This document shows positions 34,670 through 47,017 of a stretch of DNA of 64,000 bases, piece after piece. The position numbers and the translations under genes are program-made. A model generated the notes under the pieces. The model worked only from the letters and a program-made list of their open reading frames with translations, did no database searches and had not been told where the DNA came from. Source of the DNA: Pseudisothecium myosuroides (Eukaryota > Streptophyta > Bryopsida > Hypnales > Lembophyllaceae); assembly GCA_951799445.1 (NCBI GenBank), contig OX637295.1:23436001-23500000 (forward strand), given 5' to 3'. How positions within the stretch are numbered: the stretch's first letter is position 1; each line of letters opens with the position of its first letter.

Positions 34670-35880
34670 GGTTCCTTATAAAAAATTTAATTTTCAACCA
34701 TGATCAATGCACCCAAAAATGGCAAATTCTGACAATTTTTTACCCTTTAGATGTGAAAAGTTCAAAATGTGGTTCAAAGTCATAGAAATGATTTTTTTGA
34801 GGATATTGGATAGGTATCTACAATGCCTATTTAATACTCCGTTAAATTTACTAATTAACGGAGTAGTTACTAGTGTGCCATGTGCCATTGCCACAGTATA
34901 ATATAATAAAACAAAAATATAAGTAATTTTCTAATTTTTTAATTCGTAAAAACTTTGAAATTCAATATCTTTTCTACCGTGAGTCAAAACGCCATGAAAC
35001 AAAGTCCGTGCATCCCTCCTCATAGAGAACTTTCCAATGGTATCAAGAACATGTCCGAAAGACGCACAATTCGAGAGTTCTCACCGTAATAAACAAAACA
35101 AAACAAATAACAACTTCATTTAAGGTATAAATTGTTTGAAACTTTAGTTGAAGGTGTAAGAATGCACTAGCTTTTATGGATTTCCCCCCGCTAGATCTTG
35201 TGGGAAGGTTATCATCCCCAAAGCACTAAACAGGGGACTCTTGGCATCTTAAAACTGGATGATTTTTTTTCTTCAGTTTTTTATTGAAAAAAATAGATCA
35301 ATATCTACTTGGGGGACCTTCGAATCTTTGACTCAGTCAATGTTGATTAGCATAGTGAAGAACACGAAGGCTTTTATTTCACATAGAGTTACCGTACCTG
35401 GTAGAAATAATAACATATGATACGTGTTTTTTACTTCAATTTTTTACAATTTTCAAAAACAAAAAAGGTGAACCTAGTTTGGATTACTTGCAACTTTGTC
35501 AATGTTGTCGTTGAAGGGTACCAGACAGAACATACATAAAGCATAGGTAGGAGACTTTCTTCTTCGTGTTTCTCTACAATTGTTCACATTACTGTGAATA
35601 AAATTAGAAGGAACTTGACATTGTACAACACTCTAATTTTCTTCCCTTTACCCCCTTTAGGATGTTGCTGTTTTCTATACACTCTCCCCTGTTGTATATG
35701 GAAGGGGAAATTGAGTAGCACATGAATCCCATTCAAGCTGAAAATTTCAGACCAAGTCAGACATACTACTAGTCAACTGAGATTTTTTGGGGAATTTTTG
35801 AGCTTTCGGAAAGGATCAAATAAATTCAACATATGGACAACATATGCCAATTCTTTTGGTGGGCAACATCCTTAAGGTCT
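34670..35880. other. Gene-free region with a dispersed repeat
   Basis: 34836-34867 holds ACTCCGTTAA...TTAACGGAGT, a short inverted repeat. 34965-35060 (AAACGCCATGAAACAAAGTC and neighbours) matches two tandem copies at 47390-47470 and 47548-47630. No coding region recognised. Confidence 0.4.
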
Positions 35881-36840
35881 TAAGTTAGCTTTGGAATACC
35901 TCTTTCCCTTTCAGCTGAGAGACTTCGATAGAACTAAATTCTGCAGCACGACGTGCATCTGGCTAAATAATTCTAACCAACTCCTTTGCCTGACAGAGGA
36001 GTCCCCATATTCTGAGGAGACCAAGGTACTCTGCGACAATTCTGAATTATGTGATGAAAACCTCCTCCCAATTCTTATTCAAGCTATTGGAAATTCTCAC
36101 ACAAATGGTACTCCATAACTTAACTGAACAATACCGAAGACTGTTGTATGTACGCCCTTGCAATTCTTTTTCATCTCTGGGAATTTGTCACTAAAATGGT
36201 AACTCTACAACAATGCTGAAGAATGTTATGAACACACGTACCCTCACAATTCTGCCTGGAAGGTAAATCAGCCTCTGAACACCCAGCAATCTGGGTACCT
36301 TGGACAAACTATTTGTGCACTCGTATATTTTTTAGAGATTGAGAAGTTTGAGAGAAGCCATTTGCAAGTAGAATCGAGACATTTCGACAAAAAATGAAAT
36401 TCTTAAAGTTTGTTGGGACAAAATTGGTAAAGCATGGGTAAATCCATGCTGAACCACATGCTGACTGATTGGCATGTCCCCTCCCCAAATGTATGGCAAT
36501 TGTCACCATGCTAATTGAAAGGTTCAGCTAAGATTGTGATAATGGGTGGGTGATTGACACAAATGGGAGGGTCCAATAGATGTCAGAATTGGATGATTGA
36601 CTGCATTAAGTTGTTGTATCACCTTGCATCAAGCTCTGGAAATTCCTCACACAACTGAACTAAGCCTTAGTACTACTTACTCCATGACAATGCTTCAGGA
36701 ATAATGTTTTTAAGACACCCTCCCTTGCATTCCTTTCTCAGTCAAATAGTAGCCATAAATTTTGCAGAACGATGAGTTATGAATGAATACACCCTCGCAT
36801 CAATTCTCTAACTTCAGTTATGGAATATGGATTTCCTCAC
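35881..36840 (+). repeat. Old tandem-repeat-like region
   Basis: Recurring phrases in order (ACAATGCT..AG.AATG, ACACCCTC.CA, CAATTCT.T.TCA, GGAAATT..TCACAC.A) appear near 36060-36260 and 36620-36830. Identity is low, so this is tentative. No protein was recognised. Confidence 0.25.
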
Positions 36841-37430
36841 ACTCATGGATTTTGTGTAGGCATGAAGTTCCCTGACAACAGGGTCTATTTGGAATCAAAG
36901 TTCCTGTGTTCCTGTGTTCCTGTGTGCCTGTGTGGTGCCCATGGCTGCCTTTGGTCTTGAATCGGAGACTCTGGTGTATGTGGCTGGACAGAAACGATTT
37001 GGTATTCTGCTTCGACATGTGGATGGCGGAGCAGGGTCGGTGGTGTTTGAGCGGCTTGGCTGCAAGATCCGGGTCCTTGACCATGGCTCCCTGCACTCAT
37101 AAATTACAAAGTTCTCTGCAGTACAGTACAGTGGGGTACCAGAAAGAATGTCGTCACTTTTTCTTTTCTTTTTTGAAACAAATGAAACGGAATTTCATGG
37201 CAAAAGAAAAATAAGCCAAGACCCCAGCCACAGGTGGCTTGGGGGACAAACAACAAGACAGACAAGCAACAGACCACAAACAGAAACATGACCACAACAA
37301 ACAGGAACGAGCCCGCGGAATGTTGTCACTTTGTAGTCCCTTCAAACTACAACCAGTAAACGATCTTTCAATTGCCACCAGATTGGCTCAATGCCTATCA
37401 AACTAGATAGATTTATATGTAAGTATAGCA
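36841..37430. other. Gene-free spacer with short tandem GTGTTCCT
   Basis: A GTGTTCCT-type short tandem run lies at 36900-36930. The overlapping frames on both strands arise from it and carry no family signal. Confidence 0.35.
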
Positions 37431-37439
37431 TTTTTTGAC

Positions 37440-37850
37440 ATATTATCTGCTATCTAGTGCTACCACCATTAGCTTTGATTATAGCCTTCATACGGTGAAG
37501 CATGCTAGCAAGGAGAACTTCAAGCATCTCTAGAGACACCTCTTCCTATGTCCTTTGAATGGTGTTGACTAATTCTTCTTTGTTTTGCGGTAGCACCTCA
37601 TTTTGAACGGTGTCTTTCATAGTCTACCACAAGTTTTCGATGGGGTTTAAGTTAGGAAAATTTGTAGGCCATGAAAGCTTTTTTATGCCATGCGCTTGCC
37701 TCCAATTACTTGATTCTTTGCTACAGTGCACTAGAGCAACATTTTCCATTAGTGTAAGTGTCTTAGGGTGATTGTGGAGAAAATAAAAGCCACTCAATTG
37801 ACTTTCATAGACTACATCCACAAAGTCCTACCTCTTTGTCTATCACGTGG
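37440..37850 (-). pseudogene. Tc1-type transposase fragment, broken
   Basis: On the minus strand from about 37821 the reading is ...LTLMENVALVHCSKES, then HGIKKLSWPTNFPNLNPIEN and LW, then a stop. Beyond the stop it stays in frame: TMKDTVQNEVLPQNKEELVN, and the end is MKAIIKANGG. This is the C-terminal part of a DDE transposase of the Tc1/mariner superfamily: the (D/N)xAxxH block holding the second acidic residue and the NPIENLW block with the last Glu. The second Asp appears lost (MENVALVH where MxDNAxxH is usual). Two in-frame stops show it is inactive. The N-terminus was not found; decayed sequence may extend to about 38060. Confidence 0.75.
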
Positions 37851-38520
37851 CATTACAATATTGAAACTGGTGAACACACACCATATCATCACCATTGAAT
37901 GAACAAATTTTAAAAATGGTGCTAAACAATCCAAAGAAAAACATTCATGTGACTTTCACCATACCTACACTTGCCTTGATCTTTTTCTTGTTTCAAACAA
38001 AGATTTATCTATTTGTATTACAATCTTTTAGTTAGATGCCGTCCAATGCTGGTGTTCATAGTTCTAAAGCACACCTTACACCACTACTAATGTCACTTGT
38101 TACAATCAAAAAACACCTACAATCTCACACAATCTATTTTTGTCTTTAAAAGTATACCTACTCATCAAAATACATACACACAATGTATCCACAAGCTAAC
38201 ACATTGCTCGACCCAAACATGTTTTGCATTGAAAGGTTGTTGGAGCTCCACATATGAAGTTCAAACTGACAAAAATCTGAATTGTGTTGGCACAGGAAGC
38301 ATTGATGTTGCCTTCATAGTCATAGTGTAGGAGCTACAAATACAATTTGAAGTGCAGTGAATGCAATTGGATTTTTCTTAGACATGTGAAATGAATTAGC
38401 ATCCAAATGGCACGTAAAATGTAGTTAACTCGTTTTCCAACATTTAGGTGGCAGTTTCATGAAGTTTGGAGGTGTAAAGTGGAAGACATGATCACTCAAT
38501 GTTGCTCTTCTTTTTCAGTG
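37851..38520. other. Gene-free spacer, possibly upstream transposase debris
   Basis: No feature was recognised with confidence. It may contain eroded N-terminal parts of the Tc1-type transposase. Confidence 0.3.
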
Positions 38521-38574
38521 ACACTTAGAATTCGAAAAGTTGAACGTAACCTTCTTGGTGGGTACTGTACATAT

Positions 38575-38735
38575 GTATAGTAAGGTAGAAGGCTCGAGAA
38601 CAGTTCGGGCATTTAGAACCGCCCACCTCATAAATGTACACAGTTTGTACATGTTTTTTTTTCATAGCCTTCACTGATGTACCAACAATGTACATTTCAG
38701 GGGTGGGCGGTTTTAGAGCCCTAGGGTAGTTCAAC
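38575..38735. mobile_element. Short inverted-repeat element, GGTAGAAGGCTC ends
   Basis: TAAGGTAGAAGGCTC...GAACCGCCCACC and GGTGGGCGGTTTTAGAGCCC...GGGTAG face each other. The interior has GTACATGT-like palindromes. Ends and flank resemble the element at 53339-53636 and the GGTAGGAGGCT MITEs, so it is likely a short member of that group. Confidence 0.45.
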
Positions 38736-39372
38736 TTCAAAATTTCATAACTAATTCAAAAATGATCCAAAAAATATGAAACGACTTGGATTAGATGCCA
38801 ACTCCTCTTGTCTTTGAAGGAAAATTCACTGAAAAATATTTTGAGAAGTTTCACCTGCCTAAAATTCAGTTCCAGTGCTTAGATGGTTGGTTTATGGACC
38901 TTCTACCTTATGACTCAACTGGCTGCCTGTTCAGTTTGAGGCAGTCCAGCTTCAGTTATAATAGTCCTGCATGTACCGAATAACACTGTATTAGATCTCC
39001 CACACTCCCTGGTTTAGAGTGGTGGAATGCCAGTTCCTGATAGGCTGATGACAGAATATTTTGACTTGGACGAGATCCAAGGGACCCAGATGGTTTTGCT
39101 TTTCTGCAGTGAATCATTTGGATGGTGGAGAACATGACGCAGGGAGGGGCTCGCATGCACCAGTGGCTAGTGTCACTGCTACTTGGTCCCAAATCCAGGC
39201 TGAAGTTGAGTGATTTTCGCAAGGAACCAACTGGGTGTTTTCTTCTCAACTTGAGTTAAGTTAGCCTTGCCCCAAAAATTCTCCACCAAAACAATGTTGC
39301 AACTCCACAGGCAAAAAGGAGCAGAAACAAAATTGCAAAATCAGGTGGAGTGTGCAGCTCCATGGATACTTT
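38736..39372. other. Gene-free spacer
   Basis: No gene or RNA was recognised. Composition is closer to balanced than in the flanking A+T-rich regions. Confidence 0.3.
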
Positions 39373-40702
39373 AGAGCATCCACACAGCAGCTTATAGTTT
39401 GACGCAAACCCGGGGAGGTGGCTTGGCCAGTCACTTTAATTGCCCCATGGCCACTCAAAAAATGGCTCAAAAATGGCTGGGCCCGGCCAAATTTGATGAA
39501 GACTCCGCCAAATGGTGAAGCTTGCCCGTGGCTCAATATGGGCTCCTTTTGCAATTTCCGAGGTACTTTGGAAATGTTAGAAACTTTAGTCTTCCCCGCA
39601 TTGATTAACCCCTAAAGGACCGAGGCCTTTTTTCTGCCAAAAAACACTGAAAACTGCCATTTCTATAGCAAAGAGTAAAAAATTTGAAAAATGTTTTTTT
39701 TTCACATCCAACCGTAGGATCTTACACCTAACTAGTATAAGAATGTGTGGAATTTTTTTAAGAATTTTTGACCGCACAGATTGCAAGATATTTGCATTTA
39801 AAGTGAAAAAAACAAGTTTTTCAGCACATTGCGGGACTAAATTTTTTGACTTTAAACATTTTTAACTTAAAATTTTTGCACTACAGAGTTTTGAGCTTTT
39901 ATTTTATATAGTGGAGAATTGAGTTGAGAGTCTAGAAAAAAAATAATATTAAAAAAAAACTTAATTATCATTCTTAAAAAAATTGTGAAGTAGATGTAGG
40001 TACAAGATAGAAGGAAAATCTAAAACATTCATATATTTTAGATGGAATTAAAATGCACTAATCCCAATGGTGAGATTGTTCTAACAAGTAAATCAGACCA
40101 TCCCAAAAAGAAAAATTTGAAAAATTTGAAAAATTGCATTCAGAAATGAATCCCAAAGTTATTTTTTTCAAGAAGATGCTTTAACTGCCCGAAAAACAAG
40201 AATGTCCATAACTTTCTCATAACATATCCAAATGAAATGAATCAAAGCTCTCCGGAAAGCCAAAAATATAATCTATGAGAAAAAAAATATTAAAAAAAAA
40301 ATTCAAATTTTTGTCCCTTTTTTTTTTGCTGCCCGAGCTGCCCCCCGAAGCCTGTTTTGAGCTTATATGGTCATAACTTTTTTTCATGGGCACCGATTGT
40401 GAAAAAATTATATTCCCTTGAAGCTAATCAGTTTTTCTACCTCCAAAAAAAATTTCAAAAAATCAAGAGAAAATTTCAGCCCGTAGGTACCTGCCCGAAA
40501 ACGCATTTGTCCCCCGTAGGGACAATGGTCCTTTAGGGGTTAAGGGATGCAAGGTGGTGCTATGGTGATGCAAATTTAGAACTATGGGACTTGTGCCAAG
40601 CCGTGTGGCCATGTGGCCGTGGGGCACACACCGGACACTTGGGTTGGGCTCAAGCAAATGCAAATCAAAATGAGTGCTTTATTGGGTCTAGCTGTGGGGA
40701 TG
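39373..40702. mobile_element. GAGCATCC-ended MITE, split by a TTAA element
   Basis: The left end TTTAGAGCATCCACACAGC and the right end GCTGTGGGGATGCTCTTA are inverted repeats flanked by TTA on both sides. Without the inserted element (39609-40539) the MITE is about 400 bp. TTA target and GAGCATCC ends suggest a PIF/Harbinger-like origin. It is clearly older than the inserted TTAA element. Confidence 0.6.
39609..40539 (+). mobile_element. piggyBac-like TTAA element, subfamily 1, nested
   Basis: Flanked by TTAA (39605-39608, 40540-40543), with exact CCCCTAAAGGACC and GGTCCTTTAGGGG ends 931 bp apart. Long colinear identity with 5898-6792, e.g. 'aaaacactgaaaactgccat', 'catccaaccgtaggatct', 'cagcccgtaggtacctgccc'. 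It lies inside an older MITE, so the insertion boundaries are well defined. Confidence 0.8.
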
Positions 40703-41093
40703 CTCTTAGGGCCTCCTGCCATGTAAGCCGGGCCGGGAAAAAAGCAATAGAAGACAAGAAATGAACACCGATTGTCTTGCCAAGTTCGGTGAGCGGAAAA
40801 GGAGGAACTCATCTTTCACCGATCATTGGTGGACAACCCCATTGGTGGAGATGGTCTACCTTGAAGGAAATCCAGATGTGTTGTTATCTTACTCATTCTC
40901 TCCCCACCCACCGGGTTCGCATGGCAGGACAATTCAAAACTTCGTCCCTATAGCTCCCTTGCAAACTTCACCAGCCCAATTCAAATGGCAGGAGGCCCTT
41001 AGATCATTGGCACTAGGATTTGCTAACGGCCTCGAAAAATGCCACTCCAGTCTTGTAGTCCAAACGAAAATGGCTCCACATATGCACCCCTTC
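40703..41093 (+). other. Unassigned G+C-richer spacer
   Basis: An open frame from 40761 to 41147 (128 codons) has no recognisable domain. The right part belongs to the neighbouring MITE, so I do not call a gene. Confidence 0.3.
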
Positions 41094-41681
41094 AGAGCAT
41101 GGCCACCTTTGCACGCGAGGGGTCTAGCACTCTTCAAATGTGGATGACAAGCGTTATGGGCCCTTCACAATATTCTCTTGACACTCAAATCTAGCGTGTC
41201 AAGGAATGACCCTTGAATCACTATTCATTCTAAGTTTAGTTGCTTTATTCTTGATGAGTAGTCTCTCAACTATTTATGGATCGTATTTGGTAAGCAAGGG
41301 GTGAGGGACAAAGAAATTGAGGGCCCTTCATAATTAGATTGAAAATTTGAACGTGCCTAGCTCGACAAGTAAGGGTGCTTATCCTCTTATAATACAAGTT
41401 GTGCCGTTCTTCCTGCCACTCCCGCATTTGCTTGGCAACAAAGAGCCTTTGTAGTGGGCAATTTTACACTCACTCTAACTTGGTCAACTTTGACTCAGTG
41501 AAAGGCATGGAGGCTAGTGAGAAATGTGAGAAGAAGGGGAAGAATTTTAGCGAGGAATTTTAAAGGGATGTTGGTGGGGAGCATCGGGGCTTGAGAGACC
41601 CGCCACAACTCATGAGGTAGTAAGTGCCTGGCCACTTCTTGATGCTTTAGTCAAATGGAGTGCAACTAATGGCGATGCTCT
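41094..41681 (+). mobile_element. GAGCATGGCCAC-ended MITE
   Basis: The left end AGAGCATGGCCACCTTTGC faces the right end GGCGATGCTCTTAA. The interior from 41360 matches 27240-27540. It abuts the 220-bp TTAA MITE at 41685. Boundaries are approximate. Confidence 0.45.
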
Positions 41682-41684
41682 TAA

Positions 41685-41905
41685 TCCCACAAGGACAGGT
41701 TGGTCACCATGGAAATCAATCTTTGGGGTACCGTGTGAATCATATGCTTAAAAAAATCCAATAGTACTCATTGGAGGTCAAACTACTATACAAGACCTCT
41801 TCTTTTCACACAAAATTCCAAAGATGAATATTTGCATTTTCGTCCTATATAGAAAGATTCTTTGTCATCCATGAGACATTTAATGTTCATCGTATTCTTT
41901 TAGGA
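41685..41905 (+). mobile_element. Short TTAA MITE, copy 2
   Basis: TTAA at 41681-41684 and 41906-41909; 221 bp. It starts TCCCACAAGGACAGG and ends CTTTTAGGA. The interior is colinear with 26513-26726 and 41921-42147. Confidence 0.7.
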
Positions 41906-41920
41906 TTAAGTGTAAGTTAA

Positions 41921-42147
41921 CCCTATAAAGAAGGGTTGGTCCCCGTGAAAAATCATCCTTTTGAGTACCGTGTGAATCATTTGCTTCAAAAAAACTAGGA
42001 ACATTCATTGAAGGTCAAACTATTGTACAAAACCTCCCTTTTTTACACAAATCCTAAAGATGAACATCTACACTTTTGTCCTACATAGAAAAATTCTATG
42101 TCTCTGTCATCCATTGGACATTTAGTGTTTGTAGTTTCATTCTAGGT
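41921..42147 (+). mobile_element. Short TTAA MITE, copy 3
   Basis: TTAA at 41917-41920 and 42148-42151; 227 bp. It starts CCCTATAAAGAAGGG and ends TTCTAGGT. It lies only 11 bases after copy 2, in the same orientation. Confidence 0.7.
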
Positions 42148-42151
42148 TTAA

Positions 42152-42625
42152 TGTTGGTAGAACAGAATTGCATTGGATGTGGCTAGTTTTTTTGTATGGT
42201 TTATTTTTGTAGGTCTTTTCTTTGGTTTAAGCAGTCAACATTTTTTGTAGTAGAAGTACCAAAACTCAAGTCAAAAGGTAAAATTGTCCCAACAAGCAAT
42301 TTACCTTGTGTCTCAAGTAGCCATTCTATTTGGGCTAAATATTGTTGGATTTCAACAGATGTTTTGGTCCAGCTACAAGTGTATTGACAAATTTAAGGGA
42401 AAATATGCAATTACTTAGCAACATTTTATCACAGTTTTATTACAATTTTATTGGAAATCAGCAAAATTTGTATTGTTGCTACTGAACTAACAAAAAAGAT
42501 TCTATAAAAATTTCTAGAATTGGTACCTTCAACCAGTTTTTGGGAGGCCTCTTAGCAAAAGACGGAAAAAGCTAAAAGGAAAGGCTGGTATGAGAATGTT
42601 TTGTATGTAGTCTAGCTAAACTATC
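42152..42625. other. Gene-free spacer
   Basis: No feature was recognised. Confidence 0.35.
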
Positions 42626-43019
<394 letters not shown>

Positions 43020-43804
43020 TTTCATGATCTAAATGCATCCCAAACTATTTTGATTGTATTCCTTGTTTTTAAAATTCAAATATGTAGTCTGATACACTAT
43101 TGAAAACTATTGAAAATACATAGCAAGTACAATATTAGTATATTGTTAGAGTATTTGAAAAATAGCATAGCATTCTTTACTCTGATAACTTTATCACTCA
43201 TTCGTAAAAGGGGTCAGCTCCTAAAGTAACCACATCTAAAATCGACCACTCTTGAAAATTGACCCCTACTTTTGAAGGAAAACTAAATAGGGAGGATATA
43301 CAAAATGATGAACATTAGAAGGAGACGTGTAAGGTGGAGTTGGGGGCCATTTTGGGTAATTGAGAGCAATTCCATTTATAGTACTATAAAGGTGGCAACC
43401 TTACGAGTGGTTGATTTGGGGTACACTTTCTTTTGTTTTAACTTCTTTTATATGACATGTTTTGATACTATTAGTATCATTTTGTATTGTGCATCAAATG
43501 GATTTGGGCATCAACTACTTTACACTTTTAGCCTCCTACACCTTGCATCTTTGAAAATTTATAACTAATTCACAATGCTTCCCAAAATTATGGAATCACT
43601 TGCATTTTGATTCATAGTCCTTCACTTATGTGCGAAAATTGTTGTTCATTTTCTAGAGCAAATCGGTTATGCCACAAAGCTTACTCATGCAATTTTAGGT
43701 GTAGTTATCTTATATGAATGAAACAAGCAACCACTTTCTATTGTAAGAAACCAAAATATTGCATTGCAATCTTGGAAAATATCACTTATACTATCATATT
43801 TTAC
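43020..43804. other. Gene-free A+T-rich spacer
   Basis: No gene or RNA recognised. Confidence 0.35.
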
Positions 43805-43806
43805 TA

Positions 43807-43996
43807 CAATAGAACCTCTCTAAGTTGATCGATACCGGACCGGTCTGACAGATTGGTTTATAGAGGTTTATAGACTTTTGGAGGGTCATTTTTAGTCACA
43901 ACCTTTGTTATGTGGCCCAGTCCGGGACCGGTATGACATGATTGATTTACGGAGGTTTATCTACTCACAGAGGTTCGACTTAAGGAGGTTCTACTG
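43807..43996. mobile_element. Emigrant-like MITE (Tc1/mariner, pogo-type)
   Basis: The ends CAATAGAACCTCTCTAAG and CTTAAGGAGGTTCTACTG are inverted repeats flanked by TA on both sides (43805-43806, 43997-43998); 190 bp. The ends resemble those of plant Emigrant MITEs (CAGTAAAACCTCTATAAA...), which are mobilised by pogo-like transposases. The interior contains two copies of an ACCGGT-containing phrase in near-palindromic context. Confidence 0.7.
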
Positions 43997-43998
43997 TA

Positions 43999-45635
43999 GA
44001 AGCTTAGGCATTTAAGTGTCTATTATTTAATTAAAGTCCAAAAATAAGATTAGATTAAGACTAAATTTTAATTTATGCTATTCAGGCAACCATTCAAAAT
44101 TAAACAAGGTATAGGCATATGACAAGACTTAGATAATTCATTTAATGGTTTCAAAGAGGATAAAAGGTTATTTCACTTATTTGTTCATACAATGCATTGA
44201 GTACTAAAACAAGATTGCCACGAATGAGTGGTGAGCACATATCCCTAAAAGAAGGATATCGTGATTCCTCCTCAATCAAGTGCAATTCCTAAATTTTAGG
44301 CAAGACAAGGGGATAATTTCTTATTAAAAAATTAGGCAAGAACTATTATAATTTTTTTCTACCCCATCTGCTAGTCAGGTATGGCTGGCCCCTGTTGGAT
44401 GGGATGGGCTGCTTTGTCTCATTTTCAACTTCAAACAATTATTATTAAAAAAAAACATTAAAAAAACTTACACCCCTAAATCCCTCCCTTGAGATATTTC
44501 CATGGTGAATATCACGGCAGCATCTGGAAAGCAAAAGCAGGTCGCATTTGTGGAAAGAAATCCTGGCAGTACGTTTGTTTACAACGGCCAATTTATGGTT
44601 CATTGGCAGCTGGGTGGCCCATAAGTTCAATGGGTCCATTGTTGTTTGCACCATCAGTCCTGGTCAGACCTAAACTGATTTCAAAAAATTGACTGGACCA
44701 TGCCGGAGTTGGTCCTACAATATGGCCGGGACGGACAGAACTTACTAGTAAGTGAAGTCATGTGGCTCAAGAGCCTAGGTCGGAACTCGGAAATTCTTTG
44801 TCTGAGTGGTGGAGGCAGCAGCGGACTGATAGACTCCAATCATTCCCCCTTTCCAAACTTGGATTATGCTGGAAATTTTTCCACAGGACTAATTAGTTTA
44901 TAATATTATTCCACCAAGAAATAGAAAGTTTTTTATTTACCCTCAATCAATCTTCAAACATTTATCTATATAAGTAAAATTAAAAAATAGAAAAAAAACA
45001 AGAAGAGAAAGTTCACAATACAAAAAACTCTCTTTTATTTTTCAAATAAAATAAATAGGAAAAAAAAATGAAAAAAATGAAAAAAAAATTTAATAGGAAA
45101 GAAAGGAAGAGAAAGGAGAACATGTGTGTTTTTATATTTTTTTTAATTGAGCATTGAGAAAATCCAAGAGCACATGAATTGGAAGTTCGGCCCTAGAATC
45201 CGGCCCAAGGGCTTTACATTAATTGGGGCCGGATGGAAGAATTGGGGCTGGATTGAAGGCAAATCCGACCGGCCTTCCATCCGGCCCCAGGCCCAATATA
45301 AAGCCGGCCTTAGAGCCTGTTGCCATTGGGGGCTGGAACTGGAGGCCCATCCAGGTTGACCACGGGCAAAACTCTAAAAAAATTCTGAAATCTTCAAACA
45401 TAGTACAGTTGGGAAAGCCAGCTCCGGCTTCAGGTCCGGAGGTCCAGTTCTGTTCTCCACTTTTTGCAGAGCTAGAGGCCGGAGGTCTAGGCCTGGACCC
45501 CTCCAACCCCCCAATGGCAACGGGTTCTTATGACTGCCTAATGAACAGGTCCCTAACAAGATCATGGGGACAAGTATTCAAAAGTAAACCTTTTTTTTTT
45601 TAAAACAATGGAAATCCATTACAAAACAAAACACA
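43999..45635. other. Gene-free spacer with a G+C-rich patch
   Basis: 44460-44900 and 45180-45545 are G+C-richer but no protein was recognised. A poly-A-rich stretch covers 44960-45110. A hairpin lies at 45201-45309 and is listed separately. Confidence 0.35.
45201..45309. repeat. G+C-rich hairpin
   Basis: GGGGCCGGATGGAAG (45225-45239) pairs exactly with CTTCCATCCGGCCCC (45274-45288). Pairing continues outward (GGCTTTA.ATT against AAT.TAAAGCC) to about 36-38 bp per arm. The loop is 34 bases. Confidence 0.75.
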
Positions 45636-45638
45636 TTA

Positions 45639-46046
45639 AGAGTAGGCTCAAAAAGCGACCCTTTTAGGGCTGGTCCGCCTTTTTCACATGTGTGCATGAA
45701 CCAAAATATTTTTAGCTCATTTTTCAGAGAAAGAAAAATAGATGTAGAACGTAACACAAGTGGTTTTATATTTTTTGAAGCATTTTTGAATTAGTTATGA
45801 ATTTTCAAAGATTTCAGTAGTAGGTACCTATTTGTGACACTAGGTCTCCCAAAATCCGTCCCCTTGCAACTTTGAAAGTGATTTGAGGAAATCAAGGTCA
45901 ATGATTGGCTCTCACAATTAAAAAAACAAAATTTCCTTGATTCATTCAATAGCAAAAGAGGTCCATTTAAGGATCACCTCCAATCCATTCTACAACTAAA
46001 TATAGGGACGGTTTGAAGGAGAGGGTCACATTTAGAGCCTACTACC
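45639..46046 (+). mobile_element. MITE with TAGGCTC ends, copy 2
   Basis: The left end AGAGTAGGCTC and the right end GAGCCTACTACC are complementary and bordered by TTA on both sides (45636-45638, 46047-46049). The interior is colinear with 27649-28057 and 56867-57274. TTA borders suggest PIF/Harbinger-like; TA cannot be excluded. Confidence 0.65.
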
Positions 46047-46114
46047 TTACAAGATAGCCAAGACAGAGGCTGGACAAAGGTGAAAATACAAGATCCACAC
46101 AGCTACGAACTTAA

Positions 46115-47017
46115 CTCCTAAAAGATCGTTGTCCCTTCGAGGGACAAATGGGATTTTGGGCAGGTACCTACAGGCTAAATTTTTGTCATGATTTTTTGAA
46201 ACTTTTTTTGGAGATAGAAAATTTGATAAGCTTTGTGGAAATATAATTTTTTCACAATTGGTGCCCAGAACAAAGTTTTGACCAAATAAGCTCAAAACAG
46301 GGGATGGGGGGCAGCAAAAAAAATTTGCAAAAATTTGAATTTTTTCTCTAATAGATTATACTTTTGTCTATCTGGAAAAATTTGATTCATTTCATTTGGA
46401 TTTGTTATGAGAAAATTATAGACATTCTTATTTTTCGCGCAATTAGAGCATCTTCTTGAAAAAAATACCTTGTAGGATTCATTTTTGAATGAAATTTTTG
46501 CAATTTTCCAAAAAACAAAGTTCTACATGGTTTAGTTTTTTTGCTAGAACAATCTCACCATTGAGATTAGTGCATTTTAATTCCATCTGAAAGATATTAA
46601 TATTTTAGATTTTCCTTCTATATTGTATTTACTTCTACTTAACAATTTTTTTAAGAATGAAAATTAAGTTTTTTTGAATTTTCTTTTTCCTAGACTCTCA
46701 ACTCAATTCTTCTCTATAAAAATTTGAAGCTCAAAACTCTGTAGTGCAAAAAATTTAAGTTAAAAATGTTCAAAGTCAAAAAATCTAGTCCTGCAATGTG
46801 CTGAAAAACTTGTTTTTTCTACTTTAAACACAGGTATCTTGCAATCTTTGCGGTCAAAAATTCTGAATTTTTTTCCACACATTCTTGTACTAGTTAGGTG
46901 TAAGATCCTACAGCTAGATGTGAAAAAAAACAATTTTCAATTTTTTTTAACTTTTTGCTATAGAAATGGCAGTTTTAAATGTTTTTTGGCAAAAAGAAGG
47001 CCTTGGTCCTTTAGGGT
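46115..47017 (-). mobile_element. piggyBac-like TTAA element, subfamily 1 (inverted)
   Basis: Left TTAA at 46111-46114 followed by CTCCTAAAAGATC; right end GGTCCTTTAGGGT with the following TTAA decayed to TTAT. It is the reverse of 5898-6792 throughout. About 903 bp, non-coding. Confidence 0.65.

Noticed and set aside
40761..41147. 128-codon open frame
   Set aside because: No recognisable domain, and its right part lies inside a MITE end.
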